Assembly (NCBI RefSeq): GCF_030160275.1
Contig: NZ_BSOA01000052.1
Location: forward strand, 62,001 to 126,000
Direction: 5' to 3'
From: Dyella flagellata
Lineage (GTDB): Bacteria; Pseudomonadota; Gammaproteobacteria; Xanthomonadales; Rhodanobacteraceae
Length of the DNA stretch: 64,000 nt
Position numbers and translations under genes: made by a program. Below the pieces are notes generated by a model. It was not told where the DNA came from. It was given only the letters and a program-made list of their open reading frames with translations, and ran no database searches. Every line of letters begins with the position of its first letter. Positions within the stretch are counted from its first letter, which is position 1. Shown here one piece after another: positions 21,788-31,626 of the stretch.

Positions 21788-23144
21788 CGTGTGCGCCCTC
21801 CTTCGTTGGACCGTTCTTGAGCGCAACCACGACTTGTTCCATGCCCGCCGAATGCGAGCCCTTTACCAGGCAAGTGACGCCGGCGCGCAATTCGGCGCGC
21901 AGGGCATCGATCAGGGCGGCTTTATTGGCGAAATGATTGCCGCCCGCCCCGAAGGCTTCGACCGCCGCCGCACTCAATGGCCCGACCGAGAACAGCCGAT
22001 CGATGCCGCGCTCACGCGCATGGCGCCCGACGCCGGCGTGCAGCGCGCGCGCATCCGCGCCCAGCTCGGCCATGTCGCCCAGCACCAGCCAACGCTCGCC
22101 CGCAGCCAGCGCCAACGTATCGATCGCCGCGTGCATGGAACTCGGATTGGCGTTGTAGCTATCGTCGACCAGCGTCCAGCCTTCCGGCATCGTGATGCGG
22201 TTGAGGCGTCCTTCGACGGCGCTCGCTTGCGCCAGCCCCGCAACGATGGTGTCGAGCGGAACCTCCAGGGCCAACGCAACCGCACTAGCGGCGAGGGCAT
22301 TGGCGATGTTGTGGCGGCCCGGCAGCGGCAGTTGCACTTCGGCATCACCGTGCGGCGTACTCAGCACGAAACGCGAACCGTCGACGCGCTGCTCCAGGAT
22401 TTCCGCACCGACATCGGCCTTGTGATCCAGGCCAAAGCGCAGTACGCGCCGCCCTCCGGCGAGACCCATGAAAAAGCTGGCGAAGGCATCGTCGGCGTTG
22501 ATCACCGCCACGCCATCGGCCGGCAGCGCGCGATACACCGCGCCCTTGGTTTCCGCCACCATCTCGATCGTACCCATCCGCTCAAGATGCGCGGGCGCGA
22601 TGATGTTGACGAGGCCGATATCGGGCCTGGCGATGGCAGCCAGATAATCGATGTCGCCAGGCTTGCCGGCGCCCATTTCGAGCACGGCATATTCGGCATC
22701 TTCTGGCATCCACAGCAGCGTGAGCGGAAGACCGATCTCGTTGTTGAAGCTGCCGGTGTTTACGTGCGTGCGGCCGTGCAGCGACAGGATCGAGGCAGTG
22801 AGCATCTTCACCGTGGTCTTGCCGTTCGAACCGGTAATGCCGATCACCCGCGCATTGCGCTGCGCGCGCACCGCACTGGCCAGATCGCCCAGCGCCAGTT
22901 CGGCGCTCTCGACTTCGACCTGCGGCAGCTCGCTTTCCACCCGATGTTCGACCAGGGCGGCCACGGCGCCGCGCGCTTTTGCATCGGCGAGATAATTATG
23001 GCCATCCACACGCTCGCCCTTGAACGCGACGAACATATCGCCCGGCTTGACCTTGCGCGAATCGATTTCCACGCCGGTCACTTCGGCGTCGGCGCCGTGC
23101 AACTGTCCGTGCGTCCACATGGCGATGGCGCTCAGCCGCATCAT
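21777..23144 (-). CDS. murF: UDP-MurNAc-tripeptide--D-Ala-D-Ala ligase MurF
   Basis: MurF adds D-Ala-D-Ala to UDP-MurNAc-tripeptide, using the product of DdlB. The 455-residue Mur ligase has the N-terminal uridine-binding domain ([28 protein letters not shown]), P-loop ([19 protein letters not shown]), the central block ([18 protein letters not shown]) and the C-terminal [16 protein letters not shown]. It overlaps murE by 4 bp. Confidence 0.97.
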   Translation of the reverse strand: MMRLSAIAMWTHGQLHGADAEVTGVEIDSRKVKPGDMFVAFKGERVDGHNYLADAKARGAVAALVEHRVESELPQVEVESAELALGDLASAVRAQRNARVIGITGSNGKTTVKMLTASILSLHGRTHVNTGSFNNEIGLPLTLLWMPEDAEYAVLEMGAGKPGDIDYLAAIARPDIGLVNIIAPAHLERMGTIEMVAETKGAVYRALPADGVAVINADDAFASFFMGLAGGRRVLRFGLDHKADVGAEILEQRVDGSRFVLSTPHGDAEVQLPLPGRHNIANALAASAVALALEVPLDTIVAGLAQASAVEGRLNRITMPEGWTLVDDSYNANPSSMHAAIDTLALAAGERWLVLGDMAELGADARALHAGVGRHARERGIDRLFSVGPLSAAAVEAFGAGGNHFANKAALIDALRAELRAGVTCLVKGSHSAGMEQVVVALKNGPTKEGAHDAA

Positions 23145-24619
23145 GCGCGTGCTCCCAGCGCAATCCGCGCTACCGCCATGTCATCGAACGCACGCTTGCC
23201 GCCGGCGCTCTCCTGGTAGGTTTCGTGGCCTTTGCCGGCAATCAACACAACATCTCCGGTACGCGCTATTTCCAGTGCCGCGCGGATCGCCGCTTCGCGA
23301 TCGCGCAGTACGGTGGCTGCCTGCGGCCGAGCCATGCCGGCCAGAATCTGCGCGACGATGGCGTCACCGTCTTCGCCGCGCGGGTTGTCATCGGTGACGA
23401 TCGCGACGTCAGCCAGACGCTCGGCGATTTCGCCCATCTCAGGACGCTTGCCCGCATCACGCTCGCCACCGCAGCCGAACACGCAGATCAGCCTCGCATC
23501 GCAATGCGCACGCAGCGACTTCAGCGCCTGCTCAAGCGCATCGGGCGTATGCGCGTAATCAACCACCACCAGCGGCAGCCCTTGCAGGCCGCCGATGCGG
23601 TTCATGCGGCCATTCACCGGCTCCAGGGCTTCGACCGCTGCGGCGATGCGCTCGAACGATTCGCCCAGCGCGGCAAGACAACCGATCACGGCCAACAGAT
23701 TGGCCACGTTGAAGCGGCCGAGCAGGTGGCTGCGGATATGCCTTGCGCCCCACGGCGTACGCAACACGAAGGCCGTGCCCTCCGCGGAAGTGACGATGTC
23801 GCTGGCCACGATGTCGGCCTCCCCATCGCCAGCACTGCTCAGTCGCCATGCGCGCACCCCGGCCGGCAGTTTGCGCACCAACTCGCGGCCAAAGGCGTCA
23901 TCGACGTTGATCGCGGCCGCCTTCAGCCCCGGCCATGCGAACAGCCGGGCCTTGGCGGCACCGTAGGCATCCATGCTGCCGTGATAGTCGAGGTGATCCC
24001 GCGTGAGGTTGGTAAAGGCCGCCACTTCGAACGCGGTAGCGGCGACGCGCCCCTGCTCCAACGCATGCGATGACACTTCCATCGCCACGTGGGTAGCGCC
24101 ATCACGACGGAATTCGGCGAACAGCTGCTGCACGGCGATCGCATCCGGCGTGGTGCGTTCACCTTCGCGCAGGTGCCCATGCAGGCCTGCACCCAGAGTG
24201 CCGATGGTGGCGGCGCGAGACCCTAGATGATCCAGCGCCTGCGCCAGCAATTGCACGGTGGAAGTCTTGCCGTTGGTACCAGTGACGCCGATCACGCACA
24301 TCGCTTCGGACGGGCGGCCGAAGAAGCGCGCGGCAATTTCGCCGACAAAGGTGTGCAAGCCATCGATCCACAGCACCGGCACACCCGGGTCTTGCAGGCC
24401 CGCCGGCGCAGGGGCTTCGGCCAGCACCACGCTGGCGCCGCGCTGCACCGCGCCCTGCACGAATTCGATGCCATGGCCACGCGTACCGCGCAGCGCAAAA
24501 AACGCGTCGCCGCGCTGTACTTTGCGCGAATCGAGCGCAAGCCCGGAAACGACAACAGGCCCCGTGGCCTTCGTCTCGGCGATGCCTTGCAGCAAATGAT
24601 CCAGGCGCTGGCCGCTCAT
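23141..24619 (-). CDS. murE: UDP-MurNAc-L-Ala-Glu--meso-diaminopimelate ligase MurE
   Basis: MurE adds the third residue of the peptide stem. The 492-residue protein has the uridine-binding N-domain (SGLALDSRKVQRGDAFFALRG), P-loop (GVTGTNGKTSTVQLLAQAL), the TNLTRDHLDYHGSMDAYGAAK region and the C-terminal DNPR motif (TDDNPRGED), which marks meso-diaminopimelate rather than lysine specificity. It overlaps ftsI and murF by 4 bp. The substrate carries glutamate; how that residue is added is the open point, since murD is not in this cluster. Confidence 0.97.
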   Translation of the reverse strand: MSGQRLDHLLQGIAETKATGPVVVSGLALDSRKVQRGDAFFALRGTRGHGIEFVQGAVQRGASVVLAEAPAPAGLQDPGVPVLWIDGLHTFVGEIAARFFGRPSEAMCVIGVTGTNGKTSTVQLLAQALDHLGSRAATIGTLGAGLHGHLREGERTTPDAIAVQQLFAEFRRDGATHVAMEVSSHALEQGRVAATAFEVAAFTNLTRDHLDYHGSMDAYGAAKARLFAWPGLKAAAINVDDAFGRELVRKLPAGVRAWRLSSAGDGEADIVASDIVTSAEGTAFVLRTPWGARHIRSHLLGRFNVANLLAVIGCLAALGESFERIAAAVEALEPVNGRMNRIGGLQGLPLVVVDYAHTPDALEQALKSLRAHCDARLICVFGCGGERDAGKRPEMGEIAERLADVAIVTDDNPRGEDGDAIVAQILAGMARPQAATVLRDREAAIRAALEIARTGDVVLIAGKGHETYQESAGGKRAFDDMAVARIALGARA

Positions 24620-26436
24620 GGCTCGACGGCCTCCACCGCGGATTGATCGTCCTGCGCACTCTGCGCCGGTGCGGTACCAGCCAGGCCCCCGCCAGCCTGC
24701 AGCGGACCGCCGACATACCAGCGCCCGATGTTGTCCGGCGGTATATCAAGCAAGCGCAGCGCGCCGGTCATCACCAGCGGGAATACCGGCGCGGAAACCA
24801 CGCCGCCGTAATAGGCGTTCTTCTTGGGGTTGTTGACCACCACCACACCGACCAGGCGCGGATCGGTGGCCGGCACGATGCCGGCGAACAAGGAGTTGTA
24901 GTTGTTCTTGGCGTAGCCACCGGCCGAGGCCAAATGCGCCGTACCGGTCTTGCCGGCGACGATGTAGTTGGGGATCTGCGCGCGGGTGGCCGAACCGCCC
25001 GGTGCCGTCACCGTCTCCAGCATGTCCACCAGTTCCCGCGCGATGGTTGGCGAGACGACCTGCTTGCCTGCCTCGCCGCCGCCCTTGATGAAGGTGGGCG
25101 TATGCATGATGCCGCCGTCGGCCAACGTGGCGTAGGCAACAGCCAGTTGCAATGGCGTGACGTTGAGGCCATAGCCATAGGCCATGGTCGCTTTTTCGAT
25201 CGGACGCCAGCTTCGGCCTGGGCGCAGGAATCCGGCCGATTCGCCGGGGAAGCCGCTGCCGGTGCTTTCACCGAAGCCGAACGCGCGATAGGTGTCATAG
25301 ACGAACTTGGTATCCAGCGACAACGCGATCTTGGCCGCGCCGATGTTGCTGGACTTGGTGAGCACGCCGGTGGGGGTGAGCAGGCCGTTGCCGCCGGACT
25401 CCACGTCGCGGATGTCCTTGCCCATGAACATCCAGTGGCCGTTGCCGGTGTCCACCAGCGGCGAAGTGGGTGTGTACTTGCCGCTTGCAAGGCCGGCCGC
25501 CATGGTGAACGGCTTCATGGTGGAGCCGGGCTCCACGACGTCGGTCACGTCACGGTTACGGCGCGCCGCGAGCGGACTGCCGGTGACGGCGTTGGGGTTG
25601 TAAGTGGGCAAGCTCACCATGGCGAGAATCTCGCCAGTGCGTATATCCAGGACCACCATTTCACCGGAATCGGCGTCGAGATCCTGCAACTGCTTTTTCA
25701 GCTCGCTATAGGCGAGGAACTGGATGCGGCGATCGATGCTGAGTGTGAGGTTCTGCCCGGGCTGCGGTGCATGCACCTGCTCCACGTCTTCCACGACGCG
25801 ACCCATGCGATCGCGAATTACGCGCTTGGCGCCCGGCTTGCCCGCCAGCCAGTTGTCAAAAGCCAGTTCCAGCCCTTCCTGGCCGTGGTCATCGATGTTG
25901 GTGAAGCCGAGCACGTGCGCGGTCACTTCGCCCGAAGGGTAGTAGCGCTTGTATTCGCGCTGTCCGTTTACGCCGGGAACGCCCAACGCAAGCACGGCCT
26001 GGGCTGCATCCGGGCTCATCTGGCGGCGCAGGTAGGTGAAGTCGCGATCGGCGCGCTGCTCCAGATACGACTTCAGCTCGTCCGCGTTGGTGCCCAGTGC
26101 CTGCGCCAATGCGGGAATTCGATCGGCGTTGTCGAGCACTTCGGACGGGACGCAAGTGATGGACACCATCGGCGTCGACACCGCCAGCGGCTCGCCGTTG
26201 CGATCGAAGATCGTGCCACGCGACACGGCGATCGGCATCACGCGCAGGAAGCGTGCGTCGCCCTGGTCCTGATAGAACTGCTTGCGCACCACCTGCAGAT
26301 CGAAGGCGCGCGCTACCAGCCCCGCCGACGCCAGGCCGAGTATGCCGATTACCAGCGACATGCGTCGGCGCGCACTAGGACCGGCAGCTGTGCGCCTCGC
26401 AGCGAACTTGGCACCAGGGGGCTGCTGCCGGTTCAC
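24616..26436 (-). CDS. ftsI: Septal transpeptidase FtsI (PBP3)
   Basis: FtsI is the class B penicillin-binding protein that cross-links septal peptidoglycan with FtsW. The 606-residue protein has a short cytoplasmic N-terminus, one membrane segment (about 27-45), the PBP dimerisation domain (SRGTIFDRNGEPLAVS) and the transpeptidase domain with the three active-site motifs: STMKP (SxxK), SSN (SxN) and KTGTA. A low-complexity Ala/Gly/Gln-rich tail of about 35 residues follows the catalytic domain. It overlaps ftsL and murE by 4 bp. Confidence 0.97.
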   Translation of the reverse strand: MNRQQPPGAKFAARRTAAGPSARRRMSLVIGILGLASAGLVARAFDLQVVRKQFYQDQGDARFLRVMPIAVSRGTIFDRNGEPLAVSTPMVSITCVPSEVLDNADRIPALAQALGTNADELKSYLEQRADRDFTYLRRQMSPDAAQAVLALGVPGVNGQREYKRYYPSGEVTAHVLGFTNIDDHGQEGLELAFDNWLAGKPGAKRVIRDRMGRVVEDVEQVHAPQPGQNLTLSIDRRIQFLAYSELKKQLQDLDADSGEMVVLDIRTGEILAMVSLPTYNPNAVTGSPLAARRNRDVTDVVEPGSTMKPFTMAAGLASGKYTPTSPLVDTGNGHWMFMGKDIRDVESGGNGLLTPTGVLTKSSNIGAAKIALSLDTKFVYDTYRAFGFGESTGSGFPGESAGFLRPGRSWRPIEKATMAYGYGLNVTPLQLAVAYATLADGGIMHTPTFIKGGGEAGKQVVSPTIARELVDMLETVTAPGGSATRAQIPNYIVAGKTGTAHLASAGGYAKNNYNSLFAGIVPATDPRLVGVVVVNNPKKNAYYGGVVSAPVFPLVMTGALRLLDIPPDNIGRWYVGGPLQAGGGLAGTAPAQSAQDDQSAVEAVEP

Positions 26437-26705
26437 TGCCGCACCAGCTGTACGTCCTGCGGACGCGGCGCAAACATGCCGAGCTTGGTGCGCGCTTCGC
26501 TGTCGATGCGGCGTGGCTCGGCCCAGGTAGCCTGCTCCAGTTCGAGCCGGCCGTATTCGATATTCAATTCATCGCGCTGGCCCTGCAGCTGCGAAAGCTG
26601 CACGAACAGCGAACGGCTCTGGTGGCGCGTCCACACGACGGCAATCGCGCTAGCCATTACCGAGGCCAACAGGAGCAGCAGGCTGAAGATGCCGACGGCC
26701 CTCAT
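26433..26705 (-). CDS. ftsL: Cell-division protein FtsL
   Basis: FtsL is a small bitopic protein forming the FtsQLB complex through a periplasmic coiled coil. The product is 90 residues with an N-terminal membrane segment (MRAVGIFSLLLLLASVMASAIAVVW) and a heptad-rich stretch (LFVQLSQLQGQRDELNIEYGRLELEQATW), followed by the short conserved tail (RIDSEARTKLGMFAPRP). Identity is supported by its place between rsmH and ftsI and by 4-bp overlaps with both. Confidence 0.94.
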   Translation of the reverse strand: MRAVGIFSLLLLLASVMASAIAVVWTRHQSRSLFVQLSQLQGQRDELNIEYGRLELEQATWAEPRRIDSEARTKLGMFAPRPQDVQLVRQ

Positions 26706-27622
26706 GCAAGCTTCTCCGCCACGCGCAGCACGGCCGAGCGCGCGCGCGGATTGGCCGTCTGCTCGGCCTCGGAGGGGAACTGCGCCTTGCCCACGGCCGC
26801 CAGCCTGGCGGGTGCCGCTGCGACCGGCGGACCGCGGCGGCTGCCCTGCACGCGGCCGGAATGATCGCGGATGAATTGCTTCACCATGCGGTCTTCCAGC
26901 GAGTGGAAACTGATCACTGCCATGCGGCCACCTGGCTTGAGCCGCTCCAGCGCCGCATCGAGCCCGCGCTCCAGTGCGTCCAATTCGCCATTCACGCGAA
27001 TGCGCAAGGCCTGGAATGTGCGTGTGGCCGGATGCTTGCCCGGTTCGCGCCGGCCAATCAGGCGCTCCACCAAGGCGGCGAGTTCGCCGGTACGCGCAAT
27101 CGGCGATTCCTTGCGAAGCTCGACGATGGCACGGGCGATCTTGCGGCTGAAGCGCTCTTCACCGTACAGCCACAGCACGTCGGCGATTTCGCGCTCATCG
27201 GCGAACTGGAGAAAATCCGCCGCGCTTTCGCCTTGCGTCGGGTCCATGCGCATATCCAGCGGTGCATCGGCCAGGAAGCTGAAGCCGCGGGAGGCTTCGT
27301 CCAGCTGTGGCGAGGACACCCCGAGATCCAGCAGCACGCCATCCAAACCCGCCGCTGTTGCATCCCATTCGGCCAGCATGGAGAAATTCGCGTGACGGAT
27401 CGACACGCGCGGATCGTTGGCAAACGCGCTTTGCGCGGTATCGATGGCCTGCGGATCGCGATCCATCAGCAGCAGGCGGCCATCGGGCCCCAGGCGCGAC
27501 AGCACCGCGCGAGCGTGACCGCCGCGTCCGAAGGTGCCATCCAGATAACGCCCGCCTGCCCGCACGGCGAGACCCTCCACCGCTTCATTCAGCATCACCG
27601 GGATGTGCTGACGCTCAGCCAT
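26702..27622 (-). CDS. rsmH: 16S rRNA (cytosine1402-N4)-methyltransferase RsmH (MraW)
   Basis: RsmH methylates N4 of C1402 in the 30S P-site; RsmI (28865-29692 here) adds the 2'-O-methyl to the same base. The ATG at 27622 (MAERQHIPVMLNEAVEGL, preceded by GGAG) gives 306 residues. The longer open frame upstream has no RsmH similarity. The SAM-binding motif (YLDGTFGRGGHARAVLSRL), LLMDRDPQAI, the DGVLLDLGVSSPQLDEASRGFSF block and the C-terminal ISFHSLEDRMVKQF are all visible. Confidence 0.97.
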   Translation of the reverse strand: MAERQHIPVMLNEAVEGLAVRAGGRYLDGTFGRGGHARAVLSRLGPDGRLLLMDRDPQAIDTAQSAFANDPRVSIRHANFSMLAEWDATAAGLDGVLLDLGVSSPQLDEASRGFSFLADAPLDMRMDPTQGESAADFLQFADEREIADVLWLYGEERFSRKIARAIVELRKESPIARTGELAALVERLIGRREPGKHPATRTFQALRIRVNGELDALERGLDAALERLKPGGRMAVISFHSLEDRMVKQFIRDHSGRVQGSRRGPPVAAAPARLAAVGKAQFPSEAEQTANPRARSAVLRVAEKLA

Positions 27623-27672
27623 GCCGCACTCCCGCTCTTGTTCGCATCCATCCCACGCCGGACCATCACGGT

Positions 27673-28119
27673 CTACAGACGCAGGTCCGCCATGTCGTCG
27701 CTGATTTCGTCTTCGCCGATGGTCTGGCGGATCTTGGCCAGGTGGGCTTGTTCGCTCCACAGCTCGAACTTGTTGCCCATGCCTAGCAATACCGCCTTCT
27801 TCTCGATGCCTGCCGCCGTACGCTGGCTACCCGGCAGCAGGATGCGCATGGCGCCGTCCGGCTCCACCATCGCCGCCGCACCGACCAGCTTCATCTGCAA
27901 GGCACGGTGCACAGCTTTGACGTTCGGCAAGGCAACGACCTGGTCACGCACCCGCTCCCATTCGGCTTGCGGGAACAGCCAGAGGCAGCCCGACTCGAAC
28001 GGGTTGTAGGTGATCACCAGCCGATTGGCGCAAGCGTCCGCAACCAGTTCCCGATATGCGGTCGGGATAGCCAGCCGGCCCTTGTCATCGACAGTGATGG
28101 CGGTCTCGCCCTGGAACAC
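27673..28119 (-). CDS. mraZ: Transcriptional regulator MraZ
   Basis: MraZ is an AbrB-fold, ring-forming DNA-binding protein that represses the dcw operon. The start is a GTG at 28119 (read as [23 protein letters not shown]), giving 148 residues. The two repeated SpoVT/AbrB-like halves, each with a DKGRLAIP / [10 protein letters not shown]-type core, are visible. It is the first dcw gene and is preceded by its own operator and promoter (28133-28195). rsmH starts 50 bases after its stop. Confidence 0.96.
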   Translation of the reverse strand: MFQGETAITVDDKGRLAIPTAYRELVADACANRLVITYNPFESGCLWLFPQAEWERVRDQVVALPNVKAVHRALQMKLVGAAAMVEPDGAMRILLPGSQRTAAGIEKKAVLLGMGNKFELWSEQAHLAKIRQTIGEDEISDDMADLRL

Positions 28120-28132
28120 GACCCTCGAGAAC

Positions 28133-28167
28133 TCCCACGAAATCCCACGATTTCACACAGGGCCCCA
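28133..28167 (-). promoter_or_regulatory. MraZ operator: TGGGN boxes on a 10-bp period
   Basis: On the minus strand the boxes are TGGGG (28163-28167), TGTGA (28153-28157, degenerate), TGGGA (28143-28147) and TGGGA (28133-28137), each separated by 5 bases. MraZ of E. coli and mycoplasmas binds TGGGN direct repeats with this spacing. The most upstream box touches the -10 element, consistent with repression of mraZ and the dcw operon. Confidence 0.85.
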
Positions 28168-28195
28168 CGATAGTCTCGCCCCCTGAGACTGTCAA
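28167..28195 (-). promoter_or_regulatory. Main dcw promoter before mraZ
   Basis: On the minus strand a consensus -35 TTGACA (28190-28195), a 17-bp spacer and -10 TATCGT (28167-28172). Predicted initiation is near 28160, inside the MraZ box array, leaving a leader of about 40 bases. Confidence 0.8.
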
Positions 28196-28390
28196 GGATT
28201 TTTTGCTTGTGAATCAAGGAGAAAGGCAACAGTGTGGCCAAAATTCCAGCGATTTCGAGGAAGCTTTCCAAGGTGCTTGATCATGGTAGGTTTTTTGTCT
28301 CCGGCGCCCGTTTCCTGGCAGCCCGATTCGGGCGACCGGCAAGGGCCGTGCATGAACCGTCCGTTCATGCCCGCCTAGTCCATGCCGGCG

Positions 28391-28416
28391 TGCCGCCCGA
28401 CATCCATCGGGCGGCA
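28391..28416. other. Strong hairpin just downstream of the RNase P RNA
   Basis: TGCCGCCCGA, loop CATCCA and TCGGGCGGCA form a perfect 10-bp stem about 20 bases past the rnpB 3' end on the minus strand. No T-run follows, so it could be a processing or rho-assisted end rather than a classic terminator. Confidence 0.45.
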
Positions 28417-28435
28417 ACGCCTACAGCTGAAGAGG

Positions 28436-28800
<365 letters not shown>

Positions 28801-28805
28801 CGCGA

Positions 28806-28811
28806 ATTATA
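28806..28811 (-). promoter_or_regulatory. rnpB promoter -10 element TATAAT
   Basis: A perfect TATAAT on the minus strand ends 6 bases before the 5' base of P1, which fits initiation at about 28800. No clear TTGACA is seen at 17 bp; TTGTCG occurs too close (13 bp). Confidence 0.7.
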
Positions 28812-28864
28812 GCGGGACTTTAAGCGACAAGACGAAAAACGCGCAGGCGACGCCACACCCCTGC

Positions 28865-29692
28865 TCACTCTTGATAAAGCTGCTTTCTTGGCGCCCCGGT
28901 GATCGCCGCGGCCAGCTTTGCCGCCTTGGAGGGCGGCAATTCCTCGCGCAGGATCGCGAACACGCGCTGACCTTCGGCGAGTTTCGCATCAGCCTCCTCG
29001 CCGCGCCCGGCGACCAGAATCACGCACTCGCCGCGCTGTTGGTCGGGGTCGCTGGCAACACGCGCTGCCAGTTGCGACAGCGGCTCTCCGATCACCGTCT
29101 CGAACAGTTTGGTAAGTTCGCGCGCCAGCACGGCTTCGCGTTCGGCGCCGAAGACCTCGCGCATGTCGGCCAGGCTTTCTACGATGCGATGTGAGGATTC
29201 GTAAAAAATCAGCGTGCGCGGATCGCCCGCAAGTTCTTCCAGACGACCGCGACGCGCCGCGGACTTGGGCGGAAGAAAACCTTCGAAGACGAAGCGATCG
29301 CTTGGCAGTCCCGCCACGGACAACGCCGCGATGGCGGCGCACGCCCCCGGCACCGGAATACAGCGAATGCCCGCCTCACGCGCGGCGCGTACGAGGCGAA
29401 AACCCGGGTCGCTGATCAGCGGCGTGCCGGCATCGGAGATCAGCGCTACCGATTCACCCTGTTCGAGTCGCCGCACGATGGATGCGACTGCTTCGCGCTC
29501 GTTGTGCTCGTGCAAAGCCACCAGCTGGGTGCCAATGTTGTGCTGAAGCAGCATGGGACGGCTGTGCCGGGTGTCCTCGGCGGCGATCAGCGAGACCTTG
29601 CGCAAGGTCTCGATGGCACGCGCGGATATGTCATCGCGATGACCGATCGGTGTCGCCACCACCCACAGGCAGCCCATCTGTTTGCTGGACAT
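28865..29692 (-). CDS. rsmI: 16S rRNA (cytidine1402-2'-O)-methyltransferase RsmI
   Basis: RsmI methylates the 2'-OH of C1402, the base also modified by RsmH. The start at 29692 (MSSKQMGCLWVVATPIGHRDDISARA) gives 275 residues. The tetrapyrrole-methylase fold is clear: VVATPIGHRDDIS, AAEDTRHS, SVALISDAGTPLISDPGFRLV, and the PVPGACAAIAALSVAGLPSDRFVFEGFLP block. A second ATG 5 codons in is also possible. It is divergent from lpoA, the usual arrangement in gammaproteobacteria. Confidence 0.96.
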   Translation of the reverse strand: MSSKQMGCLWVVATPIGHRDDISARAIETLRKVSLIAAEDTRHSRPMLLQHNIGTQLVALHEHNEREAVASIVRRLEQGESVALISDAGTPLISDPGFRLVRAAREAGIRCIPVPGACAAIAALSVAGLPSDRFVFEGFLPPKSAARRGRLEELAGDPRTLIFYESSHRIVESLADMREVFGAEREAVLARELTKLFETVIGEPLSQLAARVASDPDQQRGECVILVAGRGEEADAKLAEGQRVFAILREELPPSKAAKLAAAITGAPRKQLYQE

Positions 29693-29775
29693 AGATTTTG
29701 AAGTAACCCTTCGCGGCGTAGCCCTGATGCGATCGGCTATGATCGCGCAATTGCCACCGGTGATGTAGGAACCCC

Positions 29776-31626
29776 ATGCGCCCGAGTCGTGTTGTCGCGT
29801 CAGGACTGCTGATTGCTCTGGTGTTGAGCGCTTGCGTGCCTGCCGTGGTGCCGCGCTCGCCCGCCGAAATCGCCGCCGCGCAGCAGGCCGCCAACCTGGC
29901 CAACCAGGGGCAGCTCGACCAGGCCGCACAAGCCTATATGGCCCTCGCCGCGCAATCGCCCAGCCGCGCGGATCACTATAAGTTGTTGGCCGCCGAGGCC
30001 TATCGCGAGGAAAACGCGCTCGATCGCGCCGCGCCCATCGTCGCGGGCATCGATCGTGACAAGCTTGCCGACGACGAACCCGTGCGCATGGATCTGCTGC
30101 GTGCGGAGATCGCGCTGCGCCAGCGCGACGCAAGCACCGCGCTCAGACTTACCACGCAGCCGAACTTGAATGTTCCGCCGAATCTGCGCCCGCGCTTGCT
30201 GATCTTGCGTGCCGATGCGCTTGCCGGCACTGGTGATCTGTGGGGCGCGGCCCGTAGCCGCATCGAACTGGACGACACCTTGCACGGCGCCGATCGCGCG
30301 CAGAATCGCGACCAGGCGCTGATCCTGCTGACCAAGCTCGGCGCCGATCCGCTCAAGCAGCGTGCCGCCGCCATGCAGCCGGGTGATCGCATGCTGCCGT
30401 GGGTGAACGAAGCGCTCGGCCGTCTCGGCGTGACCGTCGCGCAAACCCAGCCGAATCTTGAGCAAGCCGTCGGTACGCTGGTACCTGGCAGCAGCGCCAG
30501 CGTGCGCGAAGGCTACAAGATGCCGGCACGCGTCGCGTTGCTGCTGCCTAACAATGATGGCCTTGTTTCCGTCAGCGCGGCTATTCGCGAAGGTTTTTTC
30601 ACCGCGTATTTCCAGTCCGCCGATACGCATGCGCCGCGCGCCACGGTGCGCGTGTACGACAGCGGCGGCAATGCCGCCAGCGCCATCAAGGCCTACAACC
30701 AGGCGGTAAGCGATGGTGCCCAGATGGTAGTGGGACCGCTGCTGCGCACGGAAGTGGTGGGCGTGCTCGGCCAATCTTCGCTGCCGGTGCCGGTACTCGC
30801 CCTCAATCATGTGGATAACCGGAACCTGTCCGCCGGAACCGCCAGCGAATTCGCCCTGATGCCGGAAGACGAAGGCGCCCAAGCCGCCGACCACATGGTC
30901 GAGCGCGGCCTGCACAACGCCTACGTGCTTATTTCCGGCGACGATTTCGCCAAGCGAGCCGCGGCGGCGTTCAAGGCTGAGCTGCAGGCCAAGGGCGGCC
31001 AGATCGCCGGCAACGCGCAGCTGCCCGCGAGCGGCGTCAACGACAGCGACGCCATCAACGCCTTGAATGTCGGCAGCGCCGGCACCGACGCGGGCATCTT
31101 CATCAGCATGCGGACGGAGCAAGCGCGCATGCTATTGCCGCAATTGCGCGTGCAGCGCATCAACTTGCCCGTGTTCGGCACCTCGCACATCTATGGCGGC
31201 AGCGATAACGCCACTGCCGATCGTGATCTTGAAGGCGTGGAATTCTGTGGTGCGCCATGGCTGTTCGACGCGCAAACCGGCCTCCCCGGCTATCACGACG
31301 TTGCCGGGCAATTGCCTGCCGCGCGGGCCGGTACGTCCCAGCTGTTCGCATTCGGCATGGACGCGTGGAACCTCGTGCCCTATCTGGACTGGCTACGCAG
31401 CCATACCGGCAGCTATCTGCCGGGCGCCACCGGCCAGCTTGCCGTCGATACCTTCGGCCATGTAAAGCGCGTGCTGACCTGGCTCAAGTTCCAAGACGGC
31501 GTGGCGCGGCCGATCAACAGCAGCCTGGAAATGGACAACGCACCAGGCGGCGTCGCTCCGGCAAGCAGCGCACCTGCACCGGCCAGCAGCGCACCGATGC
31601 CCTCCGCGCAACCGAACGGTGGTTGA
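29776..31626 (+). CDS. lpoA: Penicillin-binding protein activator LpoA
   Basis: LpoA is an outer-membrane lipoprotein that stimulates PBP1A transpeptidase from outside the peptidoglycan layer. The 616-residue product has a lipoprotein signal with lipobox LSAC (Cys20). An N-terminal TPR-like helical region (about 30-230, AAQQAANLANQGQLDQAAQAYMALAA) follows, then a periplasmic-binding-protein-like domain (about 245-575, RVALLLPNNDGLVSVSAAIREGFFTAYF). The tail is a low-complexity Ala/Ser/Pro stretch. It is divergent from rsmI and its TGA overlaps the yraN ATG by 1 base. Confidence 0.92.
   Translation: MRPSRVVASGLLIALVLSACVPAVVPRSPAEIAAAQQAANLANQGQLDQAAQAYMALAAQSPSRADHYKLLAAEAYREENALDRAAPIVAGIDRDKLADDEPVRMDLLRAEIALRQRDASTALRLTTQPNLNVPPNLRPRLLILRADALAGTGDLWGAARSRIELDDTLHGADRAQNRDQALILLTKLGADPLKQRAAAMQPGDRMLPWVNEALGRLGVTVAQTQPNLEQAVGTLVPGSSASVREGYKMPARVALLLPNNDGLVSVSAAIREGFFTAYFQSADTHAPRATVRVYDSGGNAASAIKAYNQAVSDGAQMVVGPLLRTEVVGVLGQSSLPVPVLALNHVDNRNLSAGTASEFALMPEDEGAQAADHMVERGLHNAYVLISGDDFAKRAAAAFKAELQAKGGQIAGNAQLPASGVNDSDAINALNVGSAGTDAGIFISMRTEQARMLLPQLRVQRINLPVFGTSHIYGGSDNATADRDLEGVEFCGAPWLFDAQTGLPGYHDVAGQLPAARAGTSQLFAFGMDAWNLVPYLDWLRSHTGSYLPGATGQLAVDTFGHVKRVLTWLKFQDGVARPINSSLEMDNAPGGVAPASSAPAPASSAPMPSAQPNGG

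Noticed and set aside
24643-26874. 743-codon open frame on the plus strand opposite ftsI and ftsL
   Set aside because: Antisense to intact FtsI with SxxK, SxN and KTG motifs. The translation is His/Arg/Gln-rich shadow sequence.
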